Positions 12,558 to 24,840 of a stretch of 64,000 nucleotides of DNA are shown piece after piece (the first letter of the stretch is position 1; every line of letters begins with the position of its first letter). The notes beneath the pieces were generated by a model. That model saw only the letters and a list, made by a program, of their open reading frames with translations, was not told where the DNA came from and did not search any database. The position numbers were made by a program, and so were the translations under genes. Source of the stretch: Delphinapterus leucas (Eukaryota; Chordata; Mammalia; Artiodactyla; Monodontidae); assembly GCF_002288925.2 (NCBI RefSeq), contig NW_022098069.1:78256424-78320423 (forward strand), in the 5' to 3' direction.

Positions 12558-12920
12558 ATTAAGGGCTGAATTCCCCGCCCCACCCACCCATTTATATGTT
12601 CAAGTCCGAACCTTCAGTACATCAGAATGCTACTGTAGGGTCTTTAAGGTTAATTGAGGTCACTAGGGTGGGCCCTAATCCAGTATGACTCTTATTCTTA
12701 TAAAAAGAAGAGATTAGGATGCAGAGACAGAGGGAAGACGAGTAAAAGCTCAGAAAGAAGACGGCCATGTACAAGCCAAGGACAGAGGTCTCAGAAGAAA
12801 TCAGCCCTGCTAGAAACTTGATCTCAAACTTCTAGCCCCCAGAACTATGAGGAAATAAATTTCTGTTTAAGCTACCCAGTCTGTGGTACTTGGTTATGGC
12901 AGCCGTAGCCAAATAATACA
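12558..12920 (+). mobile_element. MLT1-type MaLR solo LTR
   Basis: Recognised by motifs in the right order: GGGCTGAATTCCCC, GGGTGGGCCCTAATCCAGTA, CTTATAAAAAGAAGAG, ACAAGCCAAGGACAGAGG, CCAGAACTATGAGGAAATAAA (polyadenylation signal) and ACCCAGTCTGTGGTACTTGG, ending AATAATACA. Best fit is an MLT1D-like LTR of the ERVL-MaLR group. It sits within or beside the old L1-like stretch. Confidence 0.85.
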
Positions 12921-15319
12921 ATTGTTCCCTTTATTTTTTCCAGGAAAGTCATTGTATGGGACTAAATTTTACCTTCATTTATTTGTCACAGAAGATGGGT
13001 TTTCCTATTCTATTTTAATGGGAGAATTGGTCAGAATAGCCTTCCTATTTTCACGGTTATAAAGCTCCTTGTTGTATTGCCATGGAGAAAAATATTTTTA
13101 ATTTTCTTATGTTTTCTGACATCTTCCTCCACTGCAGTCCTCCGTGATTTTTATGCTTTTCTTTCTTTTGCCCTAGTGTCCTTATCTTACTCCATTTAGA
13201 TTCTACTCACAAAAGTTTCTCCTCAGTGCATGACTTTGGTCAGAAAGGAAGATTTTACTGTTGACTTTCAAGAGTCATAGGGTCTAGACTGCCTCAGAAC
13301 TGCTTCTTTTCAGTAGTCCTCTCCACTCAATTGTCAATCAAAACCTGTGTTACCACCCACCCCCCTCTACCCAAAAGACTCAGTTGCCTTTCTTTTGGGT
13401 TTGAAAAAATGTCATGTGAAGTACAGACATAAATATTTTCACTTCCCCTACTTCAAGGCTATCAGAATATTCTTTATTGTCTTTTAAATTTTTCTACATA
13501 GATGCTGATAACAGAGGTGCCTAGTTGCTAAAGAATAATAATTACTACATTTTTGTTGGATATTAAAGGAGACTGAAAAACTATGCTGCAACAGTCATCT
13601 TGCTGTCAGACTGAAGTGTGCCTGTTTGGTTACTTTAATTAATGTTCCCAAACCCAGTGAAGAATAAAAATACAATAGTGGATCCCTCTCACACATTTGT
13701 AAGATTATCATGGAAGGGGCTATACTTATCAGTACCTTGAAAATATATTTTCTTCCCTAATTTCTATCTTCTACATAATTCTAACTTCCTATTCATTCAA
13801 TTTAGTGCATTAGCAACATAATTGATCCACTTCCCTACACATTGCCCTTTTTTGTTTTTATTCCCTCTTGTACCTTAGCAAGATTGTGCATCCCTAGCAG
13901 GTACTACAAGACTAAAGCATAATTGATTATGGAACATATATTAGAATCAGTGAATCCCAAGATCAGATTATTACTCCATTGCATTTCAGTGATGTGAACT
14001 TCTTATTCAGTGAAAATACCAATATGTTTACTTTTGGTTTAATTTGTTTTGTAAATTCTCTACCTTGACTTCTATATGTATTTTTTCGTGCCTCTCAGGA
14101 TTTGCATCTCATTACCATCTGTACCTTCTGTATGCACACTTCAAAGCACTGAGATATGATTGGTTCAGCCAGTCACCACCCGAATAAAAGATATATATTT
14201 GGATAGATCTCTTCTGTTTGCCTACTGCTGATTTTCAATAGTCAGCCTACAGAGCGCTGTTTCTGGATCTGTTTGCCATCATTGTTTAGTAGCTGTGGCC
14301 AACATAATATGTCCATGAGTTTAACACTTGGCCACATACAGGAAACTGCCTATTGCTTTGTTCAGAAGAGAGGTGAGGGAGCAAAAAGTACTTATTTAAA
14401 ACAATGTTGATGTTCTCTGATCCTCAGAACATACTAAAAGTTATAGTGATAGTTTACATAGCTCCTTTCATACCCATGCCCTTTCTAAGATAAAATACAA
14501 GTACTTATGGGTTTGTGGGATTCCTAAAGAAATAAGGTTCAATAATTAAAAGGTTAAGTAAATATGTGCAATGCCAGCTTTGGTACACTCAAGTTGTTAT
14601 TGTTTTCCTTTGTTTGGTTGTGATGTCACCAAAATGACAGTACAGTTTTCTGAGAAAGAATTAATAAAATGGGACTCCCTTGAGCAAATTGGAAGAAGAT
14701 GATGGTAATCCTAGGCTGCAGAGTAATATGCAAAGAAAATACCTTAAGAACATATATCAAATAAGAGAAAAAGAATCAAATAGAAAACTGCAAATGGAAA
14801 ATGGTCTTAACTGAAATCTTTTTCCAAATTAATCCAGATTCCTGAAGAATACAAAGCTCTATGCAAAGTTGTTTAAGCTAAGGGGAAATTTCTGCTACTG
14901 GTGTATTTTGGAGAGAAACATGTGATGAATAGCGACCTAGAATCCTCAGGTAATCTCATGGCCACAACTTGAAGAGGCAAATTAGAAAAAGAATAGCAGC
15001 TTGTTTAAACTATGTTTTTAATACTAACTTTAAAATTGATATACTTACATATGTTACTTGTTAAATATTGGCACATTAGAAACTACAAATGCATTAGCTT
15101 GTATTTTTTTCAGTTGACATAATTGAGTAGAGAGAAAAATCAGTATACCATAGGTAAATGGTTATAATCTATATTATGGTTCATATAAATAGATAATCAT
15201 TTATGTATGGCAATGATGTTGGATAGCAAGTCATTATGTTAAAAGTAAATATATTTCTATGTACTTTTTTAGAATAACAAAAATATTTTACTAAAACATA
15301 GTAAAAGTAAGAAATAACA
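12921..15319. other. Mostly unassigned; L1-like flank possible to about 13330
   Basis: The first 400 bases may continue the reversed L1-like stretch interrupted by the MLT1 LTR. Near 14155-14200 a GATTGGTTCAGCCAGTCACC segment precedes AATAAAAGATATATA, which looks like an LTR or Pol II core promoter, but no element ends were found. The rest is unrecognised AT-rich DNA. Confidence 0.35.
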
Positions 15320-15324
15320 ACAAA

Positions 15325-15965
15325 ACATCTTATAACAACAAAAATATACAGCTAGGAATAAGACTAAGAAAGATATGCAAGACTTCTACACAAAAGCTAT
15401 GTAATATTATTTTAAAAATTAAGGAGCACAAATAAATAAAGGGATATCCATTTTCATGGGTTAGAAGACTATACTGTAAGGATTTCAGCTCGGAATCAAT
15501 ATGATCACAATAATTTCCCCAAAAGAATATGTGTGTATGTATGTGTGTGTACACATGTGCAAAAATATATGCATGAAATTGTAAAAGTTGCTTTTTTTCA
15601 TTTGTATGAATATTCAGATAGCTAAGAATAATCAAGATACTCTTTAGTAATAAGATGAAAAGATTTGTTCTTTCTGATATAAAGATTATAAAGTAATAAA
15701 GACTATATGACGCTGGTAAACGATAGACAACTAGACTAACGGAATAGAAATCCAGAGACTGACCTGGTAAAACAAATATGGGCATCTGATTTATGACAAT
15801 ATAGCACTTCAGAGTAATGCAGGGAAATGTCTATACTTTTCAATAAATAGTAGTATTGAATCTGTTGGATGTCTAAATGGAAAAAAAAAAAAGATCACTT
15901 CCAAATTCATATCATAATGAAAAATCAGGTAGATTGTAGATATAATGTAAAAGATTAAGTTTTTA
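15325..15965 (+). mobile_element. L1 ORF2 fragment, sense
   Basis: Plus-strand motifs follow L1 ORF2 downstream of the reverse transcriptase core: AGGAATAAGACTAAGAAAGA, then CATTTTCATGGGTTAGAAGA, GACTAACGGAATAGAAATCC, TTTCAATAAATAGTAGTATT and TTCCAAATTCATATC. Many stops and indels, so an old non-coding relic. It is followed directly by L1 in the opposite orientation. Confidence 0.7.
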
Positions 15966-16009
15966 GATATCAACAGAAAGACAAGCCATAATCTGGGCTC
16001 TCACCCATC

Positions 16010-18068
16010 TAACCCATGATGTGTTTACTGTCTCTATAGTTTTGTTTTTCCCCACAAGGTCTTAGAGTTGGAATCATACCATGTGCAGCTTTTTCAGATT
16101 GGTCTATTTTACTTAGTTATAGGCATTTAAGATGCCGCGATGTTTTTTATGGTTTGAAAGCTCATTTCTTTTTCACATTGAATAATGTTCCATTGTCTAG
16201 ATGTACCATAGTTTATTTATCCATTCATCTGCTGAGGGACATCTTGGTTGCTTTCAAGTTTTGGCAATTATGAATAAAGATGCAATAAATGTCCATGTGC
16301 AGGTTTTCAATTTATTTGGGTAAATACCAAACAAAGTGCAATTGCCGAATATGATAAAAAGTATGTTTAGTTTTGTAAGAAACTGCCAAGCAGTCTTCCA
16401 AACTGGCTGTCCCATTTTGCAGTCCTACCAGCAATGAATGAAAGTTCTTGTTACTCCATATCATCAAGAGTATTTGGTATTGTTAGTGTTTTGGATATTG
16501 ACCATTCTAATAGGTATGCATTGGTATCTCCTTTTTTTAGTATGCAATTCTCTCGTGACGTATGAGGTTGAACATCTTTTCATATGCTTACTTGCCCTCT
16601 GAAAATCTTCTTTGGTGAGGTGTCCATTAAGGTATTTTGCCCATTTTTTAGTCAGATTGTTTATTTTTTTGTTGTTGAATTTTATTTTGGATATCAGATG
16701 TATCTTTCACAAATATTTTCTCCAAGTGTGTGGACTGTCTTCTCATTCTGTTGAAATTGTCTTTGACAGAACAGAGATATTTAGTTTTTATAAAGTCCAG
16801 TGTGTCAACAATTTCTTTCATGAATCATGACGTTAGAGTTATATTTAAAAAGTCATCACCATACCCAAGATCATCAGATCATCTATAGACTTACTCTTAT
16901 GTCATCTTCTAGGAGCTTTAGAGTTTTGCATTTTACATTTGGGTCTATGACCTATTTTGAGTTAATTTTTGTGAATGGTATAAGATCTGTGTCTAGGTTC
17001 ACTTTTGTGCATGTGGATGTTTGGTTGTTTCAGCACCCTTTATTTTTCTTTTTTAAAAAATTATTTATTTTTAGCTGCGTTGGGTCTTCGTTGCTGTACA
17101 CAGGCTTTCTCCAGTTGCGGCAAGTGGGGGCCACTGTTTGTTGTGGCGCACGGGCTTCTCATTGCGGTGGCTTCTCCTGTTGCGGAGCATGGGCTCTAGG
17201 AGCGCAGGCTTCAGTAGTTGTGGCGCATGGGCTTAGTTGCTCTGCGGCATGTCATTGGCAGGCGGATTCCTAACCACTGCGCCACCAGGGAGGTCCAGCA
17301 CCCTTTCTTGAAAAGACTATCTTTTCTCTGTTTTATTGCCTTTGCTCCTTTATCAAAAAGTCAGTTGGCTGTATTTATATGGATCTATTTCTGGGATCTC
17401 TATCCCATTCTATTGATCTATTTGTCTATACTTTCACCAATACCACAGTCTTGATTACTACAGCTTAATAGTAAGTCTTGAAGTTGAATAGCATCTGTCC
17501 TCCAACTTTGTTCTTCAATATTATGCTGACAATTCTGGGTTTTTGCCTCACCATGTAAACTTTAGAATCAGTTTGTCAATATCCACAAAATAACCTGCCA
17601 GGATTTTGATTGGGATTGCACTGAATCTACAGATAAAGTTGTGAAAAACTGACATCTTGACGATATTGAGTCTTTCGATTCATGAACATGGAATATCTCT
17701 CCATTGATTTAGTTCATCTTTGATTTCTTTCATCAGAGTTTATAATTTTCCTCATATAGATCTTGTACATATTTTGTTAGATTTATACTTAAGTGTATCG
17801 TTTTGGGGGTTATCAATGTAAATAATATTGTGTTTTAATTTAAAATTCCTCTTGTTCATTGCTGGCATGTAAGAAATTGATTGACTTTTCTATATTAACT
17901 TTGTATCCTACAATCTTGCTATAACTGCTTACTAGTTCCAAGAATTTTGTTGTCAGTTCCTTCAGGTTTTCTACATAGATGATCATATAATCTATGAACA
18001 AAGATAATTTTATTTCTTCCATCCCAATCTGTATAAATTTTTTCCCTTTTCTTGTCCATATGATAGTG
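16010..18068 (-). mobile_element. L1 ORF2 fragment (reverse), interrupted by a CHR-1 SINE
   Basis: Reads 3' to 5' along the plus strand. The ORF2 tail comes first (TTTATTTATCCATTCATCTG, GTCTTCCAAACTGGCTGT), then the central region (TTGATTACTACAGCTTAATA, CACAAAATAACCTGCCAGGA) and the reverse transcriptase region. A SINE at 17042-17295 splits it. No frame is intact over a useful length. Confidence 0.88.
17042..17295 (-). mobile_element. CHR-1-type SINE (reverse)
   Basis: Reads TAGCTGCGTTGGGTCTTCGT through to ACCACTGCGCCACCAGGGAG, the reverse complement of the longer CHR-1 layout also seen at 2130-2498. An 11-bp target duplication (cagcacccttt) lies at 17031-17041 and 17296-17306, inside L1 sequence. 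Confidence 0.9.
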
Positions 18069-18178
18069 TTATTTTTAATTTTGGGGGGAAATTCCATACT
18101 GTTTTCAGTAATGGCCACACCAATTTGCCTTCCCCCAAGTAGGGCACAAGGGTTTCCTTTTCTCCACATTGTCACCAA
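17840..18178 (-). pseudogene. L1 ORF2 reverse-transcriptase relic fused to an ORF2 tail
   Basis: A 112-codon open frame on the minus strand. Its C-terminal half has the L1 reverse transcriptase pattern, where IKLSLFIDYM stands at the place of the catalytic F-A-D-D box, so the second catalytic Asp is replaced. It is followed by a KVNIEKS-type segment. The N-terminal part (ENSMEFPPKIKN) matches an ORF2 C-terminal tail. The frame therefore crosses the junction of two L1 fragments near 18068 and is open by chance. It cannot encode an active enzyme. Confidence 0.75.
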
Positions 18179-18560
18179 CCCTTGCTATGTCTTATCTTTT
18201 TCACAATATCCATTCTAACAGATGTGAGGTGATATTGCACATTGGTTTTGATTTGCATTTCCCTGATGATAAGTGATGTTGAGCATCTTTTCCTGTACCT
18301 GTTGACCATCTGTATGTCCTCTTTAAAAAAATATCTATTCAGATATTCTGCCTATTTTTAAATCAGATTGTTTGGTTTTTTGCTGCTGAGTTGTATGACT
18401 TCTTTATATATTTTGGATATTAACCCTTCATAAGATATATGATTCGCAAAATCTGTCCCATTTTGTAGGCTTCCTTTTCATCTTGTGGATGGTTACCTTT
18501 GCTGTGAAAAAGCTTTTCAGTATATCTGATATGAATTTTATGAATTTCTTAGTCATTATT
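18070..18560 (-). mobile_element. Second L1 ORF2-tail fragment (reverse)
   Basis: The motif order restarts at the ORF2 tail (CTGTTTTCAGTAATGGCCAC, TTTCTCCACATTGTCACCAA, GATTTGCATTTCCCTGATGA) although the fragment at 16010-18068 had already reached the reverse transcriptase region. This is therefore a separate or rearranged L1 copy. Confidence 0.8.
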
Positions 18561-20095
18561 GCTTCCTGTTATTTTCTCTCTTTCTTCTTCTGGTATTCCC
18601 AGTACTCATATATTACACCTTTTGTCTTGTCCTACACTTCTTGGATATTCTATTTTTTTCAGGTTATATTTTTCACTTTAGACTTTTGGAAATTTTTATT
18701 GACATGTCCTCAAGGTCAGAGTTTTTTTTCCTCAACCATGTCTACTCTGCTACTGAGCCCAAAGGCATTAATCATTTCTGTTACAGTATTTTTGATTTCT
18801 TGCATTTCTTTTTGATTCCTATCATTTCTGTCTCTCTGCTTACCTTACCTATTTAATCTTGCATTACTCATCTGTTCTTGCACATTGTCTACTTTTTCCA
18901 TTAACACTCTTACGAGATTAATCACTGTTGTTTTAAAATCATAGTTTGATAATTCCAAAATTCCTGCCACATCTGGGTCTTGTTCTTATGCTTGTTTTGC
19001 TTTTTCAAACTGTGTAATTTGCCTTTTAGTATGTCTTATAACATTTGCTGAAAGGTGGACATGATGTACTCTGTAAAAAGAACTGCAGTGGGAAGGTGTG
19101 GGAGGTGAAGTGTTCCATAGTTCTATGATTAGACCTCAGTCTTTTAGTAAGCTTGTGCCCCTGGGCTGTTTTTAATTTTTCACTTGCATAGGTGGTACAG
19201 GATGCCTAGATGGGGCTGGAGTTGGCTATTTTCCTCCCCCCATGTCAGTTAGGCTCTACTAATACCTCAAAATGTTAGACTCTTACAAAACAGTTTCTTT
19301 TTAGGTCAGGCCTTGTTAAATATAGAGCAGAATGCTCTATTTCAAAGTTACATTTTTTCCCCTCCCCGGGATGGAAGCATGATGGGATTTTCCTCTGATT
19401 TTCACTGTGAAAATCTGATAAAACTCCTGAAGGTAAAACACACAAAAATGTACCCTCCGCCCCCACATAGGGACTGGGTCCCCCTGAGGTTTTTATCTCT
19501 CAGGCATGTCCAAACTGAGCCTCCAGCAATTTTTCAATTACCTTTCAGGTTTTCCTGCAGTTCAGGTTTTCTGCACAAGTTTCTGCTTGTGGGTTTCTGC
19601 TTCAGTATCTGTGTTTCTCTGTATCTCTGTCTCCCCAATTTTAGGGGAAGCGGTTTGCTTTGTAACCTTATTCCTCTGATGGATATAAGAAAAGTTGTTG
19701 ATTTTTCTGTATGCTCAACTTTTTACTTGTTGTTCTAATGGACTGGCAACTTCTGATACGTTTATATGCCAGACTGGAACCTCTCAGACGTTTTTAATAG
19801 AGTTTTGTACCCACCGCTCATTTACGGTGTGCTTTGCAGCTAATTTCTGGTACCTGGGCATGGTTGAGAGTTACTATTAGGCGATGAAGCAAACATGTAG
19901 CCAATGACTTGGGCCAGAGAAATACAAAAGTCCAGACTGTGTAATTTTAGTCCAGAACTCCCAGACTTAGTCTGGGACTGCACATAACTTTCCTTAAAAT
20001 TTTCCTTCTCCATACTGCTTCTTCATTCTCCTAACAGTATCTCCTTGGAATACTTTCCCAGTGAATCCCTCACTCCTGAATCCTTGCCCTAGGCA
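18561..20095 (-). mobile_element. Probable old L1 5' region (reverse)
   Basis: The segment TCTGGTATTCCCAGTACTCA, then TTGATAATTCCAAAATTCCT, CATCTGGGTCTTGTTCTTAT and AACATTTGCTGAAAGGTGGA resembles the reversed 5' end of old L1M elements. The position downstream of the reversed ORF2 fragment is consistent. Frames at 19313-19738 and elsewhere have no family signature. Assignment is tentative. Confidence 0.4.
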
Positions 20096-20281
20096 TCTAA
20101 GAAATTCTAAAAAAATAAAATGCTTTATCAGATTTTGGAATATCTCCATCTATTCTTAGTTTTTTATGAAGCTTTTATATGTGAATGAATGTTAAATTAT
20201 TGCAGATGCTTTTTCTGCATCTATTGAAATAATCATTAAAGTTTCTTTTTCTGTTAATGTAGTAAAAGATTATTTTATTGA

Positions 20282-20283
<2 letters not shown>

Positions 20284-20316
<33 letters not shown>

Positions 20317-20318
20317 TT
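20284..20318. repeat. (TG)n(TA)n microsatellite
   Basis: TGTGTGTG followed by about 14 TA units. It lies at the 3' (tail) side of the nested reversed L1 and probably grew from its tail. Confidence 0.9.
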
Positions 20319-20948
20319 CAGATTCTTTTCCATTGTAGGTTATTACAAGATATTGAAATAGTTTCCTGTTCTATATAGTAAATCATTGTTGTTTATCCAT
20401 TTTATATATAGTAGTGTGTATCTGTCACTCTCATACTCCTAATTCATCCCCCCCTTTCCCCTTTGGTAACCATAAGTTTGCTTTCTATGTCTGTGAGTCT
20501 GTTTCTGTTTTGTTAATAAATTTATTTGTATTATTTTTTGGTTTTCACACATAAGTGATATCATATAATATTTGTCTTTCTTTGTCTTACTTCACTTAGT
20601 ATGATATTCTCTAGGTCCATCCATGTTGCTGCAGATGGCAATATTTCATTTTTTTTTATGGCTAATAGACCAGTGTATATATGTACCACATCTTCTTTAT
20701 CCATTCATCTGTTGGTGGACACTTAGGTTGCTTCCATGTCTTGGCTATTATAAATAGTGCTGCTATGAACATTGGAGTGCATGTATCTTTTTGAATTAGA
20801 GTTTTTGTCTTTTTCAGATAAATGCCCAGGACTGGGATTGCTGGATCATATGTTAGCTCTATTTTCAGATTTTTAAGGAACTTCCATACTATTTTCCATA
20901 GTGGCTGCAACAGTGTAGGAGACTTCCCTTTCCCCACACCCTCTCCAA
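20319..20948 (-). mobile_element. Nested L1 3' end (reverse)
   Basis: Begins with the 3' untranslated region in reverse (ATTGTAGGTTATTACAAGAT, then CTCCTAATTCATCC and GGTAACCATAAGTTTG). It runs into the ORF2 C-terminus (CTAGGTCCATCCATGTTGCT, TTATCCATTCATCTGTTGGT). It is 5'-truncated within ORF2 and less decayed than its host. Confidence 0.88.
20662..20937 (-). pseudogene. L1 ORF2 C-terminal fragment
   Basis: A 91-codon frame with the L1 ORF2 C-terminal pattern: LWKIVWKFLKNLKIEL, YDPAIPVLGIYLKK, and MFIAALFIIAKTWKQPKCP followed by TDEWIKKMWYI. It belongs to the nested L1, has no endonuclease or reverse transcriptase, and is non-functional. Confidence 0.9.
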
Positions 20949-22134
20949 GAGTAAAATTGATTTTAAATTGTTAATTAAACAAGATTTCCTTTCTGGAAGA
21001 AACACCAACTTGATGTTTTATATATATTCTTAAAATTATTGCTGGATTAAGTTAACTAAAATTTTATTTAATGTTTTTGTCCTTATGCTGATGAGTTAAT
21101 GTGCCCAGTAGTTTTTATCCAGGTCACATTTGGGTGTCAAGGTTATATTGTTTTCATAAAATGAGTTACGAGATGTACCCATTTTTGTCTTTTTGAAAAG
21201 ATTTTTTTAAATTGGAATTGTTTTTTAAATATTTTTTAACATTCACCAGCCATCTAGCACTTGGATGTTCTCCTTAAGAAAGATCTAATCATATTGATTC
21301 ATTTATCTTAATATTGGTGAGATTATTAATATTTCCAAATTCTTATTATCAGTTTCAGTGAGTTACTTTAATCAAAGTTTTAAAATTTTATCTAAATTTC
21401 AAATTTATTGCCATGAATTTGTTTATAATATCCACTTATGAAGGTTGTAATGTCTACAAACTATGTGGTGAAATCTTCTTTTTCATTCCCAATATTAGTT
21501 ATTTGTGCTTATCACTTTAAAAAATCAGTTTTATTAGGTAGTTTATTAAATTCATTAGTTTAAAATTTTTTGAGATCCCTTTTATTGTATTTGTCCCTAT
21601 TTCTTTAATTTCTGTTCTATATTTTCTTCTACGTCATTCTAATTTCTGTTCATTTTTCAATTTCTAGAGAAGGGTACTTAGCTTATTCTTTTCAGCTTTT
21701 TTTTCTTTTCTAATATATACATTTTTAAGACTATAAATTAATCACAAAGCATACTTGTGTTCTCACAAGGTTTGATATACTGCATACTGATTATTATTCA
21801 ATTCAGAATATTTTCTAATTTCTACTTTAATTTTAGATCATATTTCACGATTTCTGGATCTCTAATAATGTTCTAATTATATTTCGTTGTTGATCTGCAT
21901 TTTAATTGCACAATGGTCAACAGGTATATTCAATGTGATTTTAGTCCTTTGAAAACATTTGTAAGTAGGTTTATAGTTCCTTATGTGATCAACTCCTGAA
22001 AATATTCTACTTGAACTTGAAACTAAAATGAGTTCTGAAGTTGTTTTCTATTGTTTCTACATATGACAATTAGGTCCATTTGTGTTATGGATACAATATT
22101 CTTACTGATATTTTCCTTGCTTATTCCATATGTT

Positions 22135-23355
22135 TCTACTAGACAGAAGAGCAACAAGAAAATAGATGACTTCAACAACACTATATACCAACTAGACCTA
22201 AAACACATCTATAGAGCACTATACCCAACAATGCAGAGTACATATTCTTTTACAGTGCACATGGAACATTCCCTAGGATAGATCACATGTTAGCCATAAA
22301 GCAAGTCTCAATAAATTTAAAAGTGTTGAAATAACACAAAGTATGTTTGCTGAGCACAAAGAAATGATACTAGAAATCAGTATCAGAACAGTATTTGGGA
22401 AGTTCACAAATATATGGAAGTTAAAAAAAAATACAGCTCCTAAATAATCAATGGATCAAGGAAGAAATCACAAGTGAAATTCAAAAATAATTTGAGATCA
22501 ATGAAAAATGAAAACACAACATAACAAAACCTATTTATTGTACCTAAAACAATGCCTAGGGAAAATGTCTAACCATAGATGCCTATGTTAAAAAAAGAAG
22601 AAAGATTTCAAATGAATAACTTATCTTTCCACCTTAAGAAATTAGAAATAGAAGAGCACAATAAACCCAAATCAAGCAAAAAGGAGGAAATAATAGAGAT
22701 TAAAGCAGAAATAAGCAAAACACAGTAAAAAGAAAAGAAGTGAAAAATAATAGGGAAAATTAATGAAACCAAAATTTGACTCTTATAAGAGGTAACATTT
22801 CTAAAGAAAAAGAGAATATACCATTGTCTATGAGTACACAAGAGTACTGAAAATATATATTCTCACAAAAACTTGTAAACCAAAGTCACAGCAATATTAT
22901 TCATAAAGTCAGGAAGTGGAAACAACACAAGTGTACAACAAATGATGAATGGATAAAAAGAATGTGGCATATCCCCACAAATAGATATTATTCAGGCATG
23001 AAAAGGAAATAAGTACTGATACATGCTGCAACATGGACAAAACTTTAAAACATTAAGCTAGGCAAAGGAACCTAAACACAAAAGGTAACATATTGTATGA
23101 CAGCATTTATAAAAAATGTCCAAAACAGGCAAATCCTTAATGACATAAATTTGAGTATGGTTGCCAGGCACTGGGAGGAGGAGAAAACAGGAGTAACTGC
23201 TCATGGGTGTACGGATTTCCTTTTTGAAGAGACAAAAATATTCTGAATCGGAAAATGGTGATGTCACACAACCTTTTGAATATACTACAAACTATTGAAT
23301 TGCACACTTGAAAATGGTTACTTTTATGATATGTGATATATAACTCAATCTAAAA
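22135..23355 (+). mobile_element. Old L1, sense, internally deleted
   Basis: The left part matches the ORF2 endonuclease end and linker (CTATAGAGCACTATACCCAA, TACAGTGCACATGGAACATT, AATCAATGGATCAAGGAAGA). From about 22850 it jumps to the 3' end (GCAATATTATTCATAAAGTC, GAATGGATAAAAAGAATGTG, GAATTGCACACTTGAAAATG). The reverse transcriptase is missing, so the copy is internally deleted. Confidence 0.85.
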
Positions 23356-23379
23356 GGGCATCTATGGTGATTTTCTAAG

Positions 23380-23830
23380 CTGCATTGTCCATTATAGCCC
23401 CAATATGGAAGCAACCTAAATGTCCATTAATGGTAAAAGGATAAATAATTTATAATATAGTCACACTATAGAAAGTATATGATAACAATGAACACATTAC
23501 TACTGCATTAAATAGTAATGTATGAATCTCACTAAAATATCTTGAGTGAAAGTGAAACAAGAAGATGCATGCATTATGAATCTATCTGAAAACAGCTCAA
23601 GGTACCTAACATTAATCTGTAGAGTTTAAAGTCAAGATAGAGGTTACATTTGAGTAACTGTGACAAAAAAGTGATCGGGAGGGAGGAAGAGTGGTGTAGG
23701 TAATGTTCTGTTTCTTGACTTGAGTGGTAGTTACATAAATATAATTATTTTTGTATTATTCTTCACATTATATGCTCAAAACTTCTACATTTGTATATTT
23801 AATATAAATTTTAACTAAAAAATGACTAAA
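23380..23830 (+). mobile_element. Old L1 3' end, sense
   Basis: A second 3' end in the same orientation (CAATATGGAAGCAACCTAAA, AGTGAAAGTGAAACAAGAAG, TTGACTTGAGTGGTAGTTAC) running into an A-rich end. It is separate from the preceding copy because the L1 order restarts. Confidence 0.75.
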
Positions 23831-24830
23831 TAAAAATCCATCAATATGCAGATTTTCCCTAATCGCTTTTGCCCATGCTTTCTTAGTTCTATGCTGCTTC
23901 TATATGAGCACTTACCGAACTGATCCCTAATAATAGATTTCATTTAGATGCAATGATTTGCTACTGAATGTTGTTTCTCTACCCAATACTTTATCTTTTT
24001 AAGGACTTACGACTTGCTTTACTTGTTCTCTTACTAAGGCAGGTCAGTTTCCATCACGTGCTCCTGCTAGAATAATATCAGATTGCCCACTAAGAAATAT
24101 ATCCAATCTATGCCTTAAAACATGAAAAGGCGTAGTTAGGGAGAATGAGTTGTTACTTAAAATAGTAACGATGATGATGATGATAATATTTAAAAATAAC
24201 ATTCTAAATGTTTGAAGATGAGCCTCCTTGACCTTTTGTAAATGCTTGCTTTTTATCTCCCTACAGCGCTATGCCATGTAGTCTAATTTCAAAAAGGTAC
24301 TGCTGCCTCTGTAGTGTAACAGCCTTTGGAAAGCCTTCCTTAACACTTGTAAGAAAAAATAAAAAAGAAAAGAAAACAATACTTCTATTTTGAAAAGATC
24401 TCTTACTTATTTTTATCTGGCAATAAATCCCATCATTTTTTTTTTTCATAAACCAGTGGGAAGATTCTTTTACCCCTTGCAATAGCATACAATCTGATAA
24501 AAAGTTAAAGTTTTCAGTGAGGCAGGGATTAGGTAAAGGAGTTGAAATAAGAACAGTTTATTTCCAGCACACTGACCAAGGGAAACTGTAGCATAAGAAT
24601 TGGACTAAAAGATGCACAAGGACCATAAAAATGCAGGTCTCTTAGGCCATGGTAAAGATTTACACCTGACTTTAAAAGTAATGGATGGCTATGGGAGATT
24701 CTGAAGCAGAATAACATAATAAAATTTGCATTTGCAATATATTTTGGTTAAAATAAAAATTAAAAATGAGCTTACTATACAATCTCAGTGCCAATCGCTC
24801 TTTACCAATTATAATCTATAAAATATAAAT
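23831..24830. other. Unassigned sequence with a short (ATG)n run
   Basis: A GATGATGATGATGATAATA run lies near 24168-24186. No gene or dispersed repeat recognised; reverse frames at 24261-24488 and 24529-24717 have no support. Confidence 0.4.
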
Positions 24831-24840
24831 GTCACTTATT

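Larger units (their letters stand above)
20100..22130 (-). mobile_element. Old L1 ORF2 (reverse), host of a nested L1
   Basis: Two arms belong together. The arm at 20100-20283 (TTTTTCTGCATCTATTGAAA) matches the reversed reverse transcriptase region. The arm at 20949-22130 continues it (TTATTGCTGGATTAAGTTAA, CATAAAATGAGTTACGAGAT). It then passes into the endonuclease region (ATTGCACAATGGTCAACAGG). The younger L1 at 20319-20948 sits between them. Confidence 0.7.

Noticed and set aside
15330..15785. 151-codon reverse frame
   Set aside because: It lies antisense to a sense L1 ORF2 relic and has no recognisable domain.
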